NCBI GenBank assembly: GCA_036262835.1
Contig: DATAID010000028.1
Span: forward strand, 1-22,568
Source of the DNA: RBG-16-66-20 sp036262835
GTDB lineage: Bacteria; Pseudomonadota; Gammaproteobacteria; Burkholderiales; SG8-39
DNA: 22,568 nt
Direction: 5' to 3'
The notes under the pieces were generated by a model. That model searched no databases, was not told the origin of the DNA, and saw nothing but the letters and a program-made list of their open reading frames with translations. Below, piece by piece: positions 9,773 through 17,512 of this stretch; positions within the stretch are counted from its first letter, which is position 1, and every line of letters begins with the position of its first letter. The translations under genes were made by a program, and so were the position numbers.

Positions 9773-10737
9773 CCGTTCCTCAGCGCCGCGATCGACTCGC
9801 GGTAGGGCGCCGTGGCGACGCCTTTCTCGCAGATGATTCCGGTAATCAGCTCGGCGGGCGTCACGTCGAACGCCGGGTTGCGCACCTTCACGCCCTGCGG
9901 CGCCCAGCGCGCGCCGCGATGGCCGGTCACTTCCTCGGCCGGGCGCTCCTCGATCGGGATCGCCGAGCCTTCCGGGATCGCCGGGTCGAAGGTGGAAAGC
10001 GGCGCCGCGACGTAGAACGGCAGCCCGTGGCGGCGGGCGAGGACGGCGAGGGGATAGGTGCCGATCTTGTTCGCCGTATCGCCGTTCGCCGCGATGCGGT
10101 CGGCGCCCACGATGACGAGGTCGACCTCGCCGCGGCTGATGAGATGGCCCGCCATGCTGTCGGTGATGAGGGTGCAGGGGATGCCTTCCTGCACGCACTC
10201 CCAGGCCGTGAGCCGCGCGCCCTGGAGGTAGGGACGGGTTTCGCAAGCGATCACGGATAAAGGATTTTCATTCCTGAAAGAACTTCTGACCACACCAAGC
10301 GCCGTGCCGTGTCCGCTCGTTGCCAGCGCTCCAGCGTTGCAATGGGTCATGACCCGGGCGCCCGACGGGATGAGCTTCGCGCCGATCGCGCCCATCTTGC
10401 GGTTGGCGGCCAGGTCTTCGGCAAGGATGGCTTCGGCTTCCGCTTTCAGGTCCTTCGCCTTCCTCATTCTCTCCAGGGCCCAGAAGAGATTGACCGCGGT
10501 GGGCCTGCTCTTTGCGAGCAGTTCATAGCTTTCGGGACTTCCCCCGGACAAGGCGACTCCAAACGCGGCAGAACACCCGATAGCCGGAGCCCCTCTGACC
10601 ACCATGTCCCGAATCGCGGTGGCGACCTCCGCGGCCGTCCTGCAGACGACATACTCCTCTTTCTCCGGAAGCAGCCGCTGGTCGAGGAGCTCGAGCCGGT
10701 CGCCCTGCCAGCGGATCGGCTCGACTTCAGACGACAC
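9769..10737 (-). CDS. mtnA: S-methyl-5-thioribose-1-phosphate isomerase (or 5-deoxyribose-1-phosphate isomerase)
   Basis: A 322-residue isomerase of the eIF2B-like MtnA family. It converts the aldose 1-phosphate from methylthioadenosine to methylthioribulose 1-phosphate. Seen: RGAPAIG (48-54), the catalytic Cys133 in THCNAGALATSGHGTALG, TDSM, the catalytic Asp213 in VGADRIAANGD, and NKIGTY (223-228). The start is GTG, 11 bases inside the end of the upstream aldolase gene, so the two are read as one coupled unit. No mtnP, mtnK or the later methionine-salvage genes are in view. Related isomerases act on 5-deoxyribose 1-phosphate, so substrate choice is open. A long stretch (about 10255-10680) has lower GC and different codon choice from the rest. 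Confidence 0.93.
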   Translation of the reverse strand: MSSEVEPIRWQGDRLELLDQRLLPEKEEYVVCRTAAEVATAIRDMVVRGAPAIGCSAAFGVALSGGSPESYELLAKSRPTAVNLFWALERMRKAKDLKAEAEAILAEDLAANRKMGAIGAKLIPSGARVMTHCNAGALATSGHGTALGVVRSSFRNENPLSVIACETRPYLQGARLTAWECVQEGIPCTLITDSMAGHLISRGEVDLVIVGADRIAANGDTANKIGTYPLAVLARRHGLPFYVAAPLSTFDPAIPEGSAIPIEERPAEEVTGHRGARWAPQGVKVRNPAFDVTPAELITGIICEKGVATAPYRESIAALRNG

Positions 10738-12697
10738 GTTCGTTGCCGCCGTCGACGGGCACCTGCGCGGCCGTGGTCTTGGCGAAGAGCGGCCCGCACA
10801 TCTCCGCCGCGAGCTCGGCCACGTCCTGCGAGGTGACTTCGGTCTTGAGAAGGTTGTTCGTCCGGTATTGCTCGATGCTGAGGCCGTAGGCCTTGGCGCG
10901 CGCGGCGAGCACCTCCTCGGTCCAGAGCGCGGTGTCGTAGACGGCGTTCGGGTGCAGCGTGTTGACCCGGATGGAGTGCTTGGCCCATTCGAGCGCGGCC
11001 ACGCGCGCGAGCTGGTTGAGCGCCGCCTTGGAGGCGGAGTAGGCCGCCGCGCCCGGGCCCGGCGCGGGCACGTTCTTCGAGCCGATCACCACCACGCGGC
11101 CGCCGCGCGGCGCGAGCGCGAGGAGCGCGTGGCAGGCCTGCAGGACGTGCAGGTTCGCCTCGACGTTGACGCTCATCGCGCTCTTCCATTCGTCGGCGCC
11201 GATGCTCTCGATCGGCTGCGTGGCGGGGAAGATGCCCGCATTGAGAACGAGCATGTCGACGCCGCCAAACTCCCTCACCGCCTGGTCGAGCGCCGTCGAG
11301 ACGCGGTCCGGCTCCGTGAGGTCGCAAGTGAGGCCGAGAACGTCCGGACGCTTCCACAGCGACTCGACGGCGGGATTGCGATCCAGCCCGACGACCGCCG
11401 CGCCGCGCCTGAGGAGCACCTCCACGCACGCCTTGCCGATGCCGGAGGCCGCGCCGGTCACCACCGCGACCTCGCCCGCGAAGAGCGGCGGCGCGCCCGC
11501 CTTCTTCAGCTTGGCCTGCTCGAGCTCCCAGTATTCGACCTCGAAAATGTCGCGCGCCTCGAGCGCGCGCCAGCCGCCGAGCGCCTCGGCGCGCAGGATG
11601 ACGTCGATCGTGTGCTCGTAGAGCTCCTCGGCGACGCGCGCCTGCTTCGCGCTGCGGCCGAGGGCGACGAGGCCCAGCTCGGCATCGAGCGCGAGGCGCG
11701 GCGCGGGATCGAGCATCTTTTTCTGCTCCTTCGCGCTTTTCGCGTTCGTCTCGAAATACCGCCGGTACGCGGAAGCGAAGCCCTCGACGTCGCGCCCGAG
11801 CATCGGCACCCGCTTGGTGTGCAGCACGTGATCGGGCGTCGCCGGGCCGCGCTGCGAGATCTGGCCGACTCCGGAGTGGCGCGCGAAGCCGAGCGCGCGG
11901 GGCGACACGTTCGAGCGGGCGACGAGCGGCATGCCCGCGGCGCGCGACACCTCGCTTCTCAGCGCGGCGAGCTCGCGCCGCCGGAATGCGGGCGGGGCCA
12001 CGGGCGGCAGGCTGATCGCCCAGGCTTTGTGCGTTTCCAGGTAGCGCTCCGCCCTCGACACGAGCTCGACCATGCGCTCGTAGGATTCGCGCGCGTCCTC
12101 GCCCCAGGAAAAGACGCCGTGCGAGAGGAGCACCATGCCCTTCGCGCCCGGGCCGCCGTGCGCGGCAAGCTCACGCGCGCAGCGCGCCGCGAGGTCGAAG
12201 CCGGGCATGACGTAGGGCACGACGACCGTGTCCGCGCCGTAGACCTCGCGCACCCGTTTCTCGCCTTCGGGTGAGTTCGAGAGGGACAGAAACGCGTCGG
12301 CGTGCGTGTGATCGACGTACTGGTACGGGAGGAGCGCGTGCAGGAGCGTTTCAACCGACGGCGCGGGGGCGCCGGCGCGCAGCGTGTGCGTGGCGAGCTC
12401 GCCCACCATCTGCGAATCGGACAGCGCGGGCAGGGCGGCGAGGCGCCGCGCGTAGCCGAGCGCCACGGGCGTGAACCCGGCCGCCTCGATCGTCTCCAGG
12501 TCCCAGCCGCTGCCCTTCACGTAGAGGACCTCCTCGTCGTCGCCGAGGACGTTTTTCTCGCGCAGCTTGACCGAGGTGTTGCCGCCGCCGTGCAGCACGA
12601 GCGAGCGCTCGCGCCCGAGCAGGCGCGAGGTGTAGACGCGCAGCCCGAGCGGCCCCTGGAAGCCCGCCGCCTCGCCGGAATTCCAGAGGCTCTTCAT
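10727..12697 (-). CDS. Bifunctional class II aldolase / short-chain dehydrogenase fusion
   Basis: A 656-residue fusion. Residues about 15-230 form a class II (zinc) aldolase/adducin domain: GGGNTS (38-42 region) binds phosphate, the metal histidines are His130 and His132 in VDHTHAD and His193 in LLSHGVF. A linker leads to an SDR domain from about 407: dinucleotide motif TGAASGIG (414-421), LNAG (484-487), and catalytic Ser540, Tyr553 and Lys557 in YSASK. The architecture matches proteins annotated rhamnulose-1-phosphate aldolase/dehydrogenase (RhaEW type). Here it overlaps mtnA, so I infer cleavage of methylthioribulose 1-phosphate or 5-deoxyribulose 1-phosphate to DHAP and an aldehyde, with the SDR domain converting the aldehyde. 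The ATG gives a full-length N-terminus. Confidence 0.9.
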   Translation of the reverse strand: MKSLWNSGEAAGFQGPLGLRVYTSRLLGRERSLVLHGGGNTSVKLREKNVLGDDEEVLYVKGSGWDLETIEAAGFTPVALGYARRLAALPALSDSQMVGELATHTLRAGAPAPSVETLLHALLPYQYVDHTHADAFLSLSNSPEGEKRVREVYGADTVVVPYVMPGFDLAARCARELAAHGGPGAKGMVLLSHGVFSWGEDARESYERMVELVSRAERYLETHKAWAISLPPVAPPAFRRRELAALRSEVSRAAGMPLVARSNVSPRALGFARHSGVGQISQRGPATPDHVLHTKRVPMLGRDVEGFASAYRRYFETNAKSAKEQKKMLDPAPRLALDAELGLVALGRSAKQARVAEELYEHTIDVILRAEALGGWRALEARDIFEVEYWELEQAKLKKAGAPPLFAGEVAVVTGAASGIGKACVEVLLRRGAAVVGLDRNPAVESLWKRPDVLGLTCDLTEPDRVSTALDQAVREFGGVDMLVLNAGIFPATQPIESIGADEWKSAMSVNVEANLHVLQACHALLALAPRGGRVVVIGSKNVPAPGPGAAAYSASKAALNQLARVAALEWAKHSIRVNTLHPNAVYDTALWTEEVLAARAKAYGLSIEQYRTNNLLKTEVTSQDVAELAAEMCGPLFAKTTAAQVPVDGGNERVV

Positions 12698-12706
12698 TCC
12701 GCGCGG

Positions 12707-12714
12707 ATTATACT
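12707..12714. promoter_or_regulatory. Candidate back-to-back -10 boxes between the aldolase and GNAT genes
   Basis: The octamer ATTATACT lies in the 26-base gap between two divergent genes. The minus strand reads a perfect TATAAT (12712 down to 12707), 9 bases before the aldolase ATG. The plus strand reads TATACT (12709-12714), 9 bases before the GNAT ATG. Both transcripts would begin within a few bases of their start codons. No -35 match is visible at 16-18 bases on either side. Confidence 0.45.
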
Positions 12715-12723
12715 TTCGGGGCC

Positions 12724-13143
12724 ATGCCGCGCATCGAGCTGATGAACTGGGGAGAGGCCCAGACCATCGCGGGGCCGATCCGCTTCGGCATTTTCGTCGG
12801 CGAGCAGAACGTCCCGCCCGGCATCGAGCTCGACGACAAGGATGCCGAGTGCCTGCACGCGATCGCCTACGACGACGCCGGCACGGCGATCGGCACCGGG
12901 CGCCTGCTGCCCGACGGGCATATCGGCCGCATGGCGGTCGTGAAGGAATGGCGCCGGCGCGGCATCGGCGCGATGATCCTGACCGCGCTCATGGACGAAG
13001 CGCGCAAGCGCGGGCACAAGGAAGTCGTCCTCTCGGCGCAGCTGCAGGCCGCCGAGTTCTACCGCGAGCAGGGCTTCGTCGCCGAGGGCAAGGTCTACAA
13101 GGACGCCGGCATCCTGCACCAGGACATGCGCAGGAAACTCTAG
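12724..13143 (+). CDS. GNAT family N-acetyltransferase (ElaA/YjcF-like)
   Basis: A 139-residue acetyltransferase. The N-terminal half has IRFGIFVGEQNVPPGIELDDKDAECLH, characteristic of the ElaA/YjcF branch. The acetyl-CoA pyrophosphate-binding motif is RRRGIG (77-82) in GRMAVVKEWRRRGIGAMILTALMDEA. The C-terminal strand-helix is AAEFYREQGFVAEGKVYKDAGILHQDMR. The acceptor substrate is unknown for this branch. It is divergent from the aldolase gene, and its last 4 bases overlap the stop of the converging NRDE gene. Confidence 0.9.
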   Translation: MPRIELMNWGEAQTIAGPIRFGIFVGEQNVPPGIELDDKDAECLHAIAYDDAGTAIGTGRLLPDGHIGRMAVVKEWRRRGIGAMILTALMDEARKRGHKEVVLSAQLQAAEFYREQGFVAEGKVYKDAGILHQDMRRKL

Positions 13144-13820
13144 CGCTGCGTGCCGAATTCGAAGCGCCCGGTGGCGCTTTCCTTTCCCGCGGCATCGAAC
13201 GGCCGCTCGGCGTAGCGCAGGCTTCCCCCGTTAGAGACGAGGACGGTCGAGCAGCGCGTGCCGTATTCCGCGCCGAGGATCTTCGACTTCGCCAGCACGC
13301 CGAAAAGGCTTTCGTCCGCCGCGCCGGCGCCGATCGAGCGCGCGAAATCCTCCTTCGGCCCGGCGACTTCGGGCGTATCGAGCAGCAGATTCGCCAGGCC
13401 GTAGATGCCCGGCTCGAGCCGGCGCGCGCCGCCGTCGCGATTGGAGAGCACCCAGAGCTCTTCGCCGTCGCAGGCGAGCAGATTGAAGCCGCTGTAGCCG
13501 CCTCTGGATTCGTCTTTTTGCTGCATGAAATCCCTAGTTTTTGCTTTCCCGGACAGAAAATCCCTGACGAGAAACCCCCTGGACTCTTTGGCGCCCGGAT
13601 CCCGGCCGCCGCGGTAGTTCGTCACGGCAGCAAAGCGCCCCGTGCGCGAGACGCCCATCCAGGTGCCGCCCGCCTCGAGGTCGCGGCCGGCGAGGATTTC
13701 CGGGTGGTCCTTCCAGAAAGCGGCAGGGGCTGCGGGGCGCCCGTGGAACTCATCGCGGTTGGCGGCGACGATGAGCGCATGCGCCCGGTCAACCCGCCAG
13801 GCGAGGACGATCAGGCACAT
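13140..13820 (-). CDS. NRDE (TANGO2-like) family protein
   Basis: A 226-residue protein of the NRDE/TANGO2 family (Ser/Thr-rich T10 in databases). The N-terminus is MCLIV, with the near-invariant Cys2 expected in this Ntn-hydrolase-like fold, and the name-giving NRDE motif is at 21-24 (AANRDEFHGRPA). Also typical are AGRDLEAGGTWMGVSRTGRFAAVTNYR, SRGFLVRDFL and the late STVLVSNGGSLRYAERPFD. Animal TANGO2 and relatives have been linked to heme handling; the bacterial role is not settled. It is the last gene of a minus-strand operon, starting 32 bases inside the end of the DUF4936 gene. The 13500-13620 stretch uses AT-rich codons unlike the rest. Confidence 0.9.
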   Translation of the reverse strand: MCLIVLAWRVDRAHALIVAANRDEFHGRPAAPAAFWKDHPEILAGRDLEAGGTWMGVSRTGRFAAVTNYRGGRDPGAKESRGFLVRDFLSGKAKTRDFMQQKDESRGGYSGFNLLACDGEELWVLSNRDGGARRLEPGIYGLANLLLDTPEVAGPKEDFARSIGAGAADESLFGVLAKSKILGAEYGTRCSTVLVSNGGSLRYAERPFDAAGKESATGRFEFGTQR

Positions 13821-14070
13821 CGACGAAGGTTTCCGTTTTCCGCTGCAGGCCGAATCCGGCCGTCTCGCGCTCGAGCAGCGCCTCGAACGCCTTGCCGTCC
13901 GCGACGCCTTCGTAGACTTCCATGTAGGTCGACGGGTCGTCGCGACGCCGCAGCCACCGACCTTGAATGCCGAAGGTGTTTTGAATCTGTTCTAAAAGCT
14001 TTTTAATTCGAGGACGAAGGGAATCCAGAGCCGCCTGGTCAACCCGATAGTAAACATAGTAGTTCGTCAT
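13789..14070 (-). CDS. DUF4936 family protein
   Basis: A 93-residue protein starting MTNYYVYYRVD, typical of DUF4936, a short family known mostly from betaproteobacteria. It has an amphipathic segment PRIKKLLEQIQNTFG, then GRWLRRRDDPSTYMEVYEGVAD and a helix with AFEALLERETAGFGL. It looks like a ferredoxin-like (alpha-beta barrel dimer) fold, but no catalytic residues can be named. It sits between ygfZ (4-base overlap at its start) and the NRDE gene (32-base overlap at its end), so all three are very probably co-transcribed and translationally coupled. Function is unknown. Bases 13975-14055 are strikingly AT-rich, with TTA, ATT and CAA codons rare in the flanking genes. Confidence 0.85.
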   Translation of the reverse strand: MTNYYVYYRVDQAALDSLRPRIKKLLEQIQNTFGIQGRWLRRRDDPSTYMEVYEGVADGKAFEALLERETAGFGLQRKTETFVDVPDRPRLAG

Positions 14071-14900
14071 CGAGAGTAGGGCAGGGAGAGGATGTCGAGC
14101 GAGGGCGCTTGCGGCGCGGGGCGCACCGGCGCTTTCGCGTCTCCGGCGGCGACCTGCAGGACGGCAAGCGCTTCGCCGTTGGCGGCGTTGACGACGATGC
14201 CGGCGGGTTCCGTGTTGCCGTCCGCGTAGAGCGGCTGGCCCGCCGAGAGCGCGGCGCCGCTCAGCCGGTAGAGCCGGCGCTTTACTTCGCCGCGATACTG
14301 CGCGCGCGCGACGATCTCCTGGCCCGGATAGCAGCCCTTGTGGAAATCCACCCCGCCCGAGAGCTCGAGGTTCACCATCTGCGGCACGAACTGGTCCTGC
14401 GTCGCCTGCGTGATGAGCGCGCGGCCGGCGCGCACTTCGGCGAGCGCCCAGTCGCTCGCGGGAGCCGGGGCCGAAATGGGCGAGCTCGCGAGGACGAGGG
14501 TGCGCTCCGCGTCGATGCGTACCGAAACCTTCCCCGGCTCTTCGCTCACCGCGAGGTCCTCGGCGAGCGCGGGCGCGCCCCAGACGCCGTATTGCTGCCA
14601 TTGCCCGCTCACGTCGGCGAGCTTCACCTTGGCGCGCAGGATGAACATCGAGAGCCGCTTTTGCACCGACGGCACGAGGTCGAGCGCAAGCTGCAAGAGG
14701 AACCCCTCGGCCTGGGGAATGACGAGAAAGGTGGCGAGGAGCCGGCCCTTGGCCGTGCACCAGCCGGCGTAGCGCGCGCGGCCGGGCGGCAGGTGCTCGA
14801 TGTCGTGGGTCAGCTGCGCGTGCAGGAAGGCGCGCGCGTCGGCGCCGGCTGCGTGCAGCAGGCCGTAGTGCTCCAGCTTCGCGGCGCGCTCGTTGCTCAA
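14067..14900 (-). CDS. ygfZ: YgfZ/GcvT-like folate-binding Fe-S cluster maintenance protein
   Basis: A 277-residue protein (E. coli YgfZ has 326). YgfZ is a tetrahydrofolate-binding protein needed for assembly or repair of some Fe-S enzymes. Its diagnostic motif K-G-C-Y-x-G-Q-E is present at 188-195 with Cys190 (DFHKGCYPGQEIVARAQYRGEVKRRLY). The N-terminal GcvT-like part has LHAQLTHDIEHLPPGRARYAGWCTAKGRLLATFLV. The start appears to be TTG at 14898-14900; the only nearby ATG upstream is in another frame and runs into a stop after five codons. It is the first gene of ygfZ-DUF4936-NRDE and is divergent from mltG. Confidence 0.93.
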   Translation of the reverse strand: MSNERAAKLEHYGLLHAAGADARAFLHAQLTHDIEHLPPGRARYAGWCTAKGRLLATFLVIPQAEGFLLQLALDLVPSVQKRLSMFILRAKVKLADVSGQWQQYGVWGAPALAEDLAVSEEPGKVSVRIDAERTLVLASSPISAPAPASDWALAEVRAGRALITQATQDQFVPQMVNLELSGGVDFHKGCYPGQEIVARAQYRGEVKRRLYRLSGAALSAGQPLYADGNTEPAGIVVNAANGEALAVLQVAAGDAKAPVRPAPQAPSLDILSLPYSR

Positions 14901-14902
14901 AG

Positions 14903-14919
14903 TAGAATCGCCATTTTAT
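14903..14919. promoter_or_regulatory. Candidate divergent -10 region between ygfZ and mltG
   Basis: The AT-rich core between the two genes holds TAGAAT (14903-14908) on the plus strand and TAAAAT on the minus strand (14918 down to 14913), 12 bases before the ygfZ TTG. A weaker plus-strand TTTTAT (14914-14919) overlaps the minus-strand box and lies 9 bases before the mltG TTG at 14929. No -35 is recognisable. The true pairing of boxes with starts is uncertain. Confidence 0.3.
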
Positions 14920-14928
14920 TCGCTTCCG

Positions 14929-15918
14929 TTGCTCAAGACCCTTTTCGCACTGGTATTTCTCGGCGTGCTGGCGGCGGCGGGCTACGCGGCGTGGTACGTC
15001 GCGACGCCGATTCCGGTGGCGTCGCTGCCGGCCACCTTCGACCTGCCGCCCGGAACGCGCTTTCGCGCCGCGGTGCCGCTCATCCGCCAGGCCGGCATCC
15101 CGGTCGCGCCGCTCGAGTTCGAGCTCCTCGCCCGCGCGCTCGGGCGCGACCAGAACATCAAGGCCGGCAACTACGAGATCACCGCCGCGCCCACGCCGCT
15201 CGAGCTGCTCGACAAGCTTACGCGCGGCGACGTGACGCAGGACGAGGTCCGCTTCATCGAGGGCTGGAATTTCCGGCAGCTGCGCGCGGCGCTCGAGGCG
15301 AGCAAGTCGCTCAAGCACGAGAGCGCGGGGCTCGACGGCGCGCAGCTCGTCGCGCGGCTCGGCGGGCGCGAGGGCCATCCGGAGGGCATGTTCTTCCCCG
15401 ACACCTATCTCTTCGCCAAGGGCACGAGCGACCTGCACGTGCTCAAGCGCGCCTACGACGCCATGCAGCGCCACCTCGCGCGCGAGTGGGAGGCGCGCGA
15501 TCCGAAATCGCCTTACAAGACGCCGTACGAGGCGCTCATCATGGCCTCCATCATCGAGAAGGAAACCGGCAAGGCCGAGGAGCGCGACCGCATCGCGGGC
15601 GTCCTCGTCAACCGGCTGCGCGCCGGGATGCTGCTGCAGGTGGATCCCACGGTGATCTACGGCCTCGGCGAAAAATTCGACGGCAACCTGAAAAAGCTGC
15701 ACCTGCAGACCGACGGGCCCTACAACACGTACATGCGCCCCGGGCTGCCGCCGACGCCGATCGCCGCGCCGAGCCTCGCCTCGCTGCGCGCCGCGCTGCG
15801 CCCCGCGAAGACCGATGCGCTCTACTACGTCGCGCGCGGCAACGGCTCGAGCGAGTTCTCGCGCACGTTGGAGGAGCACAATCGCGCCGTGCGAAAATAC
15901 CAGCTGAATGCCCGCTAG
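14929..15918 (+). CDS. mltG: Endolytic murein transglycosylase MltG (YceG-like)
   Basis: A 329-residue inner-membrane enzyme that cleaves nascent glycan strands and limits peptidoglycan chain length. One N-terminal membrane helix (LFALVFLGVLAAAGYAAWYV) is followed by a LysM-like segment (LPPGTRFRAAVPLIRQAGI) and the YceG catalytic domain with EGMFFPDTYLF, ASIIEKET (catalytic Glu210), VLVNRLRAGMLLQVDPTVIYG, and YNTYMRPGLPPTPIAAPS. I prefer TTG at 14929 because MLKTLFALVF then leads directly into the membrane helix. An in-frame TTG at 14893 would add 12 residues and overlap ygfZ. The last 11 bases overlap tmk. pabC, often found before mltG, is absent. Confidence 0.95.
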   Translation: MLKTLFALVFLGVLAAAGYAAWYVATPIPVASLPATFDLPPGTRFRAAVPLIRQAGIPVAPLEFELLARALGRDQNIKAGNYEITAAPTPLELLDKLTRGDVTQDEVRFIEGWNFRQLRAALEASKSLKHESAGLDGAQLVARLGGREGHPEGMFFPDTYLFAKGTSDLHVLKRAYDAMQRHLAREWEARDPKSPYKTPYEALIMASIIEKETGKAEERDRIAGVLVNRLRAGMLLQVDPTVIYGLGEKFDGNLKKLHLQTDGPYNTYMRPGLPPTPIAAPSLASLRAALRPAKTDALYYVARGNGSSEFSRTLEEHNRAVRKYQLNAR

Positions 15919-16528
15919 CGCCGCCGGCCGCTTCCTCACCCTCGAAGGCGTCGACGGCGCAGGCAAATCCACCCACCTCGAATGGATCGCCGATCGCCTG
16001 CGCCAGGGCGGCCGCGAGGTCGTCGTGACGCGCGAGCCCGGCGGCACGCCGTACGCGGAAAAGCTGCGCGCTCTGGTGCTCACCGAGCCGATGACGCCGG
16101 TTGCGGAGACGCTGCTCATGTTCGCGGCGCGCGCCGATCACCTCGACAAGGTCATCCGTCCCGCGCTCGCGCGCGGCGCCTGGATCGTCTGCGACCGCTT
16201 CACCGACGCGACGCGCGCCTACCAGGGCGCGGGGAAGGGCGTGCCCTTCGAGCTGATCGAGCGGCTCGTGCAGGACGTGCACCCCGGCTTCGCCCCGGAT
16301 CGCACGCTCGTCTTCGATTGTCCCTACGAGGTGAGCCGCCAGCGGCTGGCCGCCTCGGGCCGCGCGCTCGATCGCTTCGAGGCCGAAGACCGGGCCTTCT
16401 TCGACCGGGTGCGCGAAGCCTACGGACGGATCGCCCGGAACGAGTCGCAGCGCGTGCGCGTGATCGACGGCTCGAAGGCGCCGGAGGAGGTTAAGGTGGA
16501 AATTGAGAAAGGCATCGCAGAGCTTTGA
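15908..16528 (+). CDS. tmk: Thymidylate kinase
   Basis: A 206-residue kinase of normal length that phosphorylates dTMP to dTDP with ATP. The P-loop is EGVDGAGKST (13-22). Then come REPGGTPYAEKLR (42 onward), the catalytic DRF motif (96-98) in VCDRFTDATRAYQGAGKG, and a lid region with ASGRALDRFEAEDRAFFDRVREAY. It starts 11 bases before the end of mltG and ends in a 4-base overlap with holB, so mltG-tmk-holB is one transcription unit, an order common in proteobacteria. Confidence 0.97.
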   Translation: MPASAAGRFLTLEGVDGAGKSTHLEWIADRLRQGGREVVVTREPGGTPYAEKLRALVLTEPMTPVAETLLMFAARADHLDKVIRPALARGAWIVCDRFTDATRAYQGAGKGVPFELIERLVQDVHPGFAPDRTLVFDCPYEVSRQRLAASGRALDRFEAEDRAFFDRVREAYGRIARNESQRVRVIDGSKAPEEVKVEIEKGIAEL

Positions 16529-17508
16529 CTTCGCTGGTATTTGATCTGCAGAAAGAGGCCTGGGACCAGCTCACCCGCGGGCTCGCGCGGCTGCCGCACG
16601 CCCTGCTCATCCACGGGGCGCCCGGGGTGGGGAAACTCGAGCTCGCCGAGCGCTTCGCGCAGCTCCTTTTATGCGAGAAGCGGGGGCAGGGGACGATCCC
16701 GTGCGGCGCCTGCGAGGCCTGCCGCTGGTTCGCGGCTGACGACCACCCGGACGTGCGCTACCTCGAGCCCGAGGCGTTCGCCAGGCACCGGATCTACGGC
16801 AAGGACCCGGAGAAGGAAGACGACAAGAAGCCGAGCGTGCAGATCCGCATCGAGCAGGCGAGGGCGCTCGCCGACTTCCTCAACCTCGCCTCCTACCGCG
16901 GCGGCCGGCGCATCGCCATCGTCTGCCCGGCTGAAGACATGAACGAGGCGACCGCGAACTCGCTCCTGAAGGGGCTGGAGGAGCCGCCCGCGGGCGCGAT
17001 GTTCCTGCTCGTCTCGCACCGGCCCGCGGCGCTCCTTCCCACGATCCGCAGCCGCTGCGTGCCGGTGCCGGTGCCGATTCCGGACGAGAAAGCCGCGCGC
17101 GCCTGGCTCGAGAAGCAGGGCGTGCGCGAGGCGGCCCGCTGGCTCGCGTTCTCGGGCGGCGCGCCGCTCCGCGCGCTCGAATATGCCAGCGGCGAGCGCG
17201 GCGAGGCGATCGAGCGCGCCCTCAAGCTGGTCGCCGCGCGCGACCCGGCGGCCTTCACCGCGATCGCCGACCGGGGCGAGCTCGAGCCGCTTGCCGAGGT
17301 GCTGCAGAAGATCGCGCTCGATCGCGCGTTCGCCTCGCTCTGCGGCAAGGCGAAATATTCCCCCGGGCTGAAGGGCGGCGCGCCCGCGCAGGCGCGCGCC
17401 TGGCTCGCCTACGCGCGCTCGCTGGGCGAGCAGCGGCTGCTCGCGCGCCATCCGCTCAACCCCAAGCTGCTGGCCGCGGATCTCCTCGCCGGCATGCCGG
17501 CGCACTAG
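16525..17508 (+). CDS. holB: DNA polymerase III delta' subunit
   Basis: A 327-residue clamp-loader subunit. The AAA+ domain has HALLIHGAPGVGKLELAERFAQ; the loop ends GKLE rather than GKT/S, in line with delta' not being a competent ATPase. Four zinc-ligand cysteines are visible (Cys50, Cys60, Cys63, Cys66). The sensor 1 region is NSLLKGLEEPPAGAMFLLVSHRPAALLPTIRSRC, with the SRC motif. The C-terminal collar domain follows. The start is TTG within the tmk stop region (TTGA overlap). In many betaproteobacteria pilZ and tatD genes follow; here an ankyrin-repeat gene comes after only 4 bases. Confidence 0.95.
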   Translation: MTSLVFDLQKEAWDQLTRGLARLPHALLIHGAPGVGKLELAERFAQLLLCEKRGQGTIPCGACEACRWFAADDHPDVRYLEPEAFARHRIYGKDPEKEDDKKPSVQIRIEQARALADFLNLASYRGGRRIAIVCPAEDMNEATANSLLKGLEEPPAGAMFLLVSHRPAALLPTIRSRCVPVPVPIPDEKAARAWLEKQGVREAARWLAFSGGAPLRALEYASGERGEAIERALKLVAARDPAAFTAIADRGELEPLAEVLQKIALDRAFASLCGKAKYSPGLKGGAPAQARAWLAYARSLGEQRLLARHPLNPKLLAADLLAGMPAH

Positions 17509-17512
17509 CGCC

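Noticed and set aside
10604..12274. A 556-codon plus-strand frame across mtnA and the aldolase fusion.
   Set aside because: It is antisense to two well-supported enzymes and shows only repetitive Arg/Ala/His composition.
13789..16119. A 776-codon minus-strand frame that joins DUF4936 to sequence opposite mltG and ygfZ.
   Set aside because: Only its last 93 codons look like protein. The rest is a shadow of mltG and of ygfZ in another frame.
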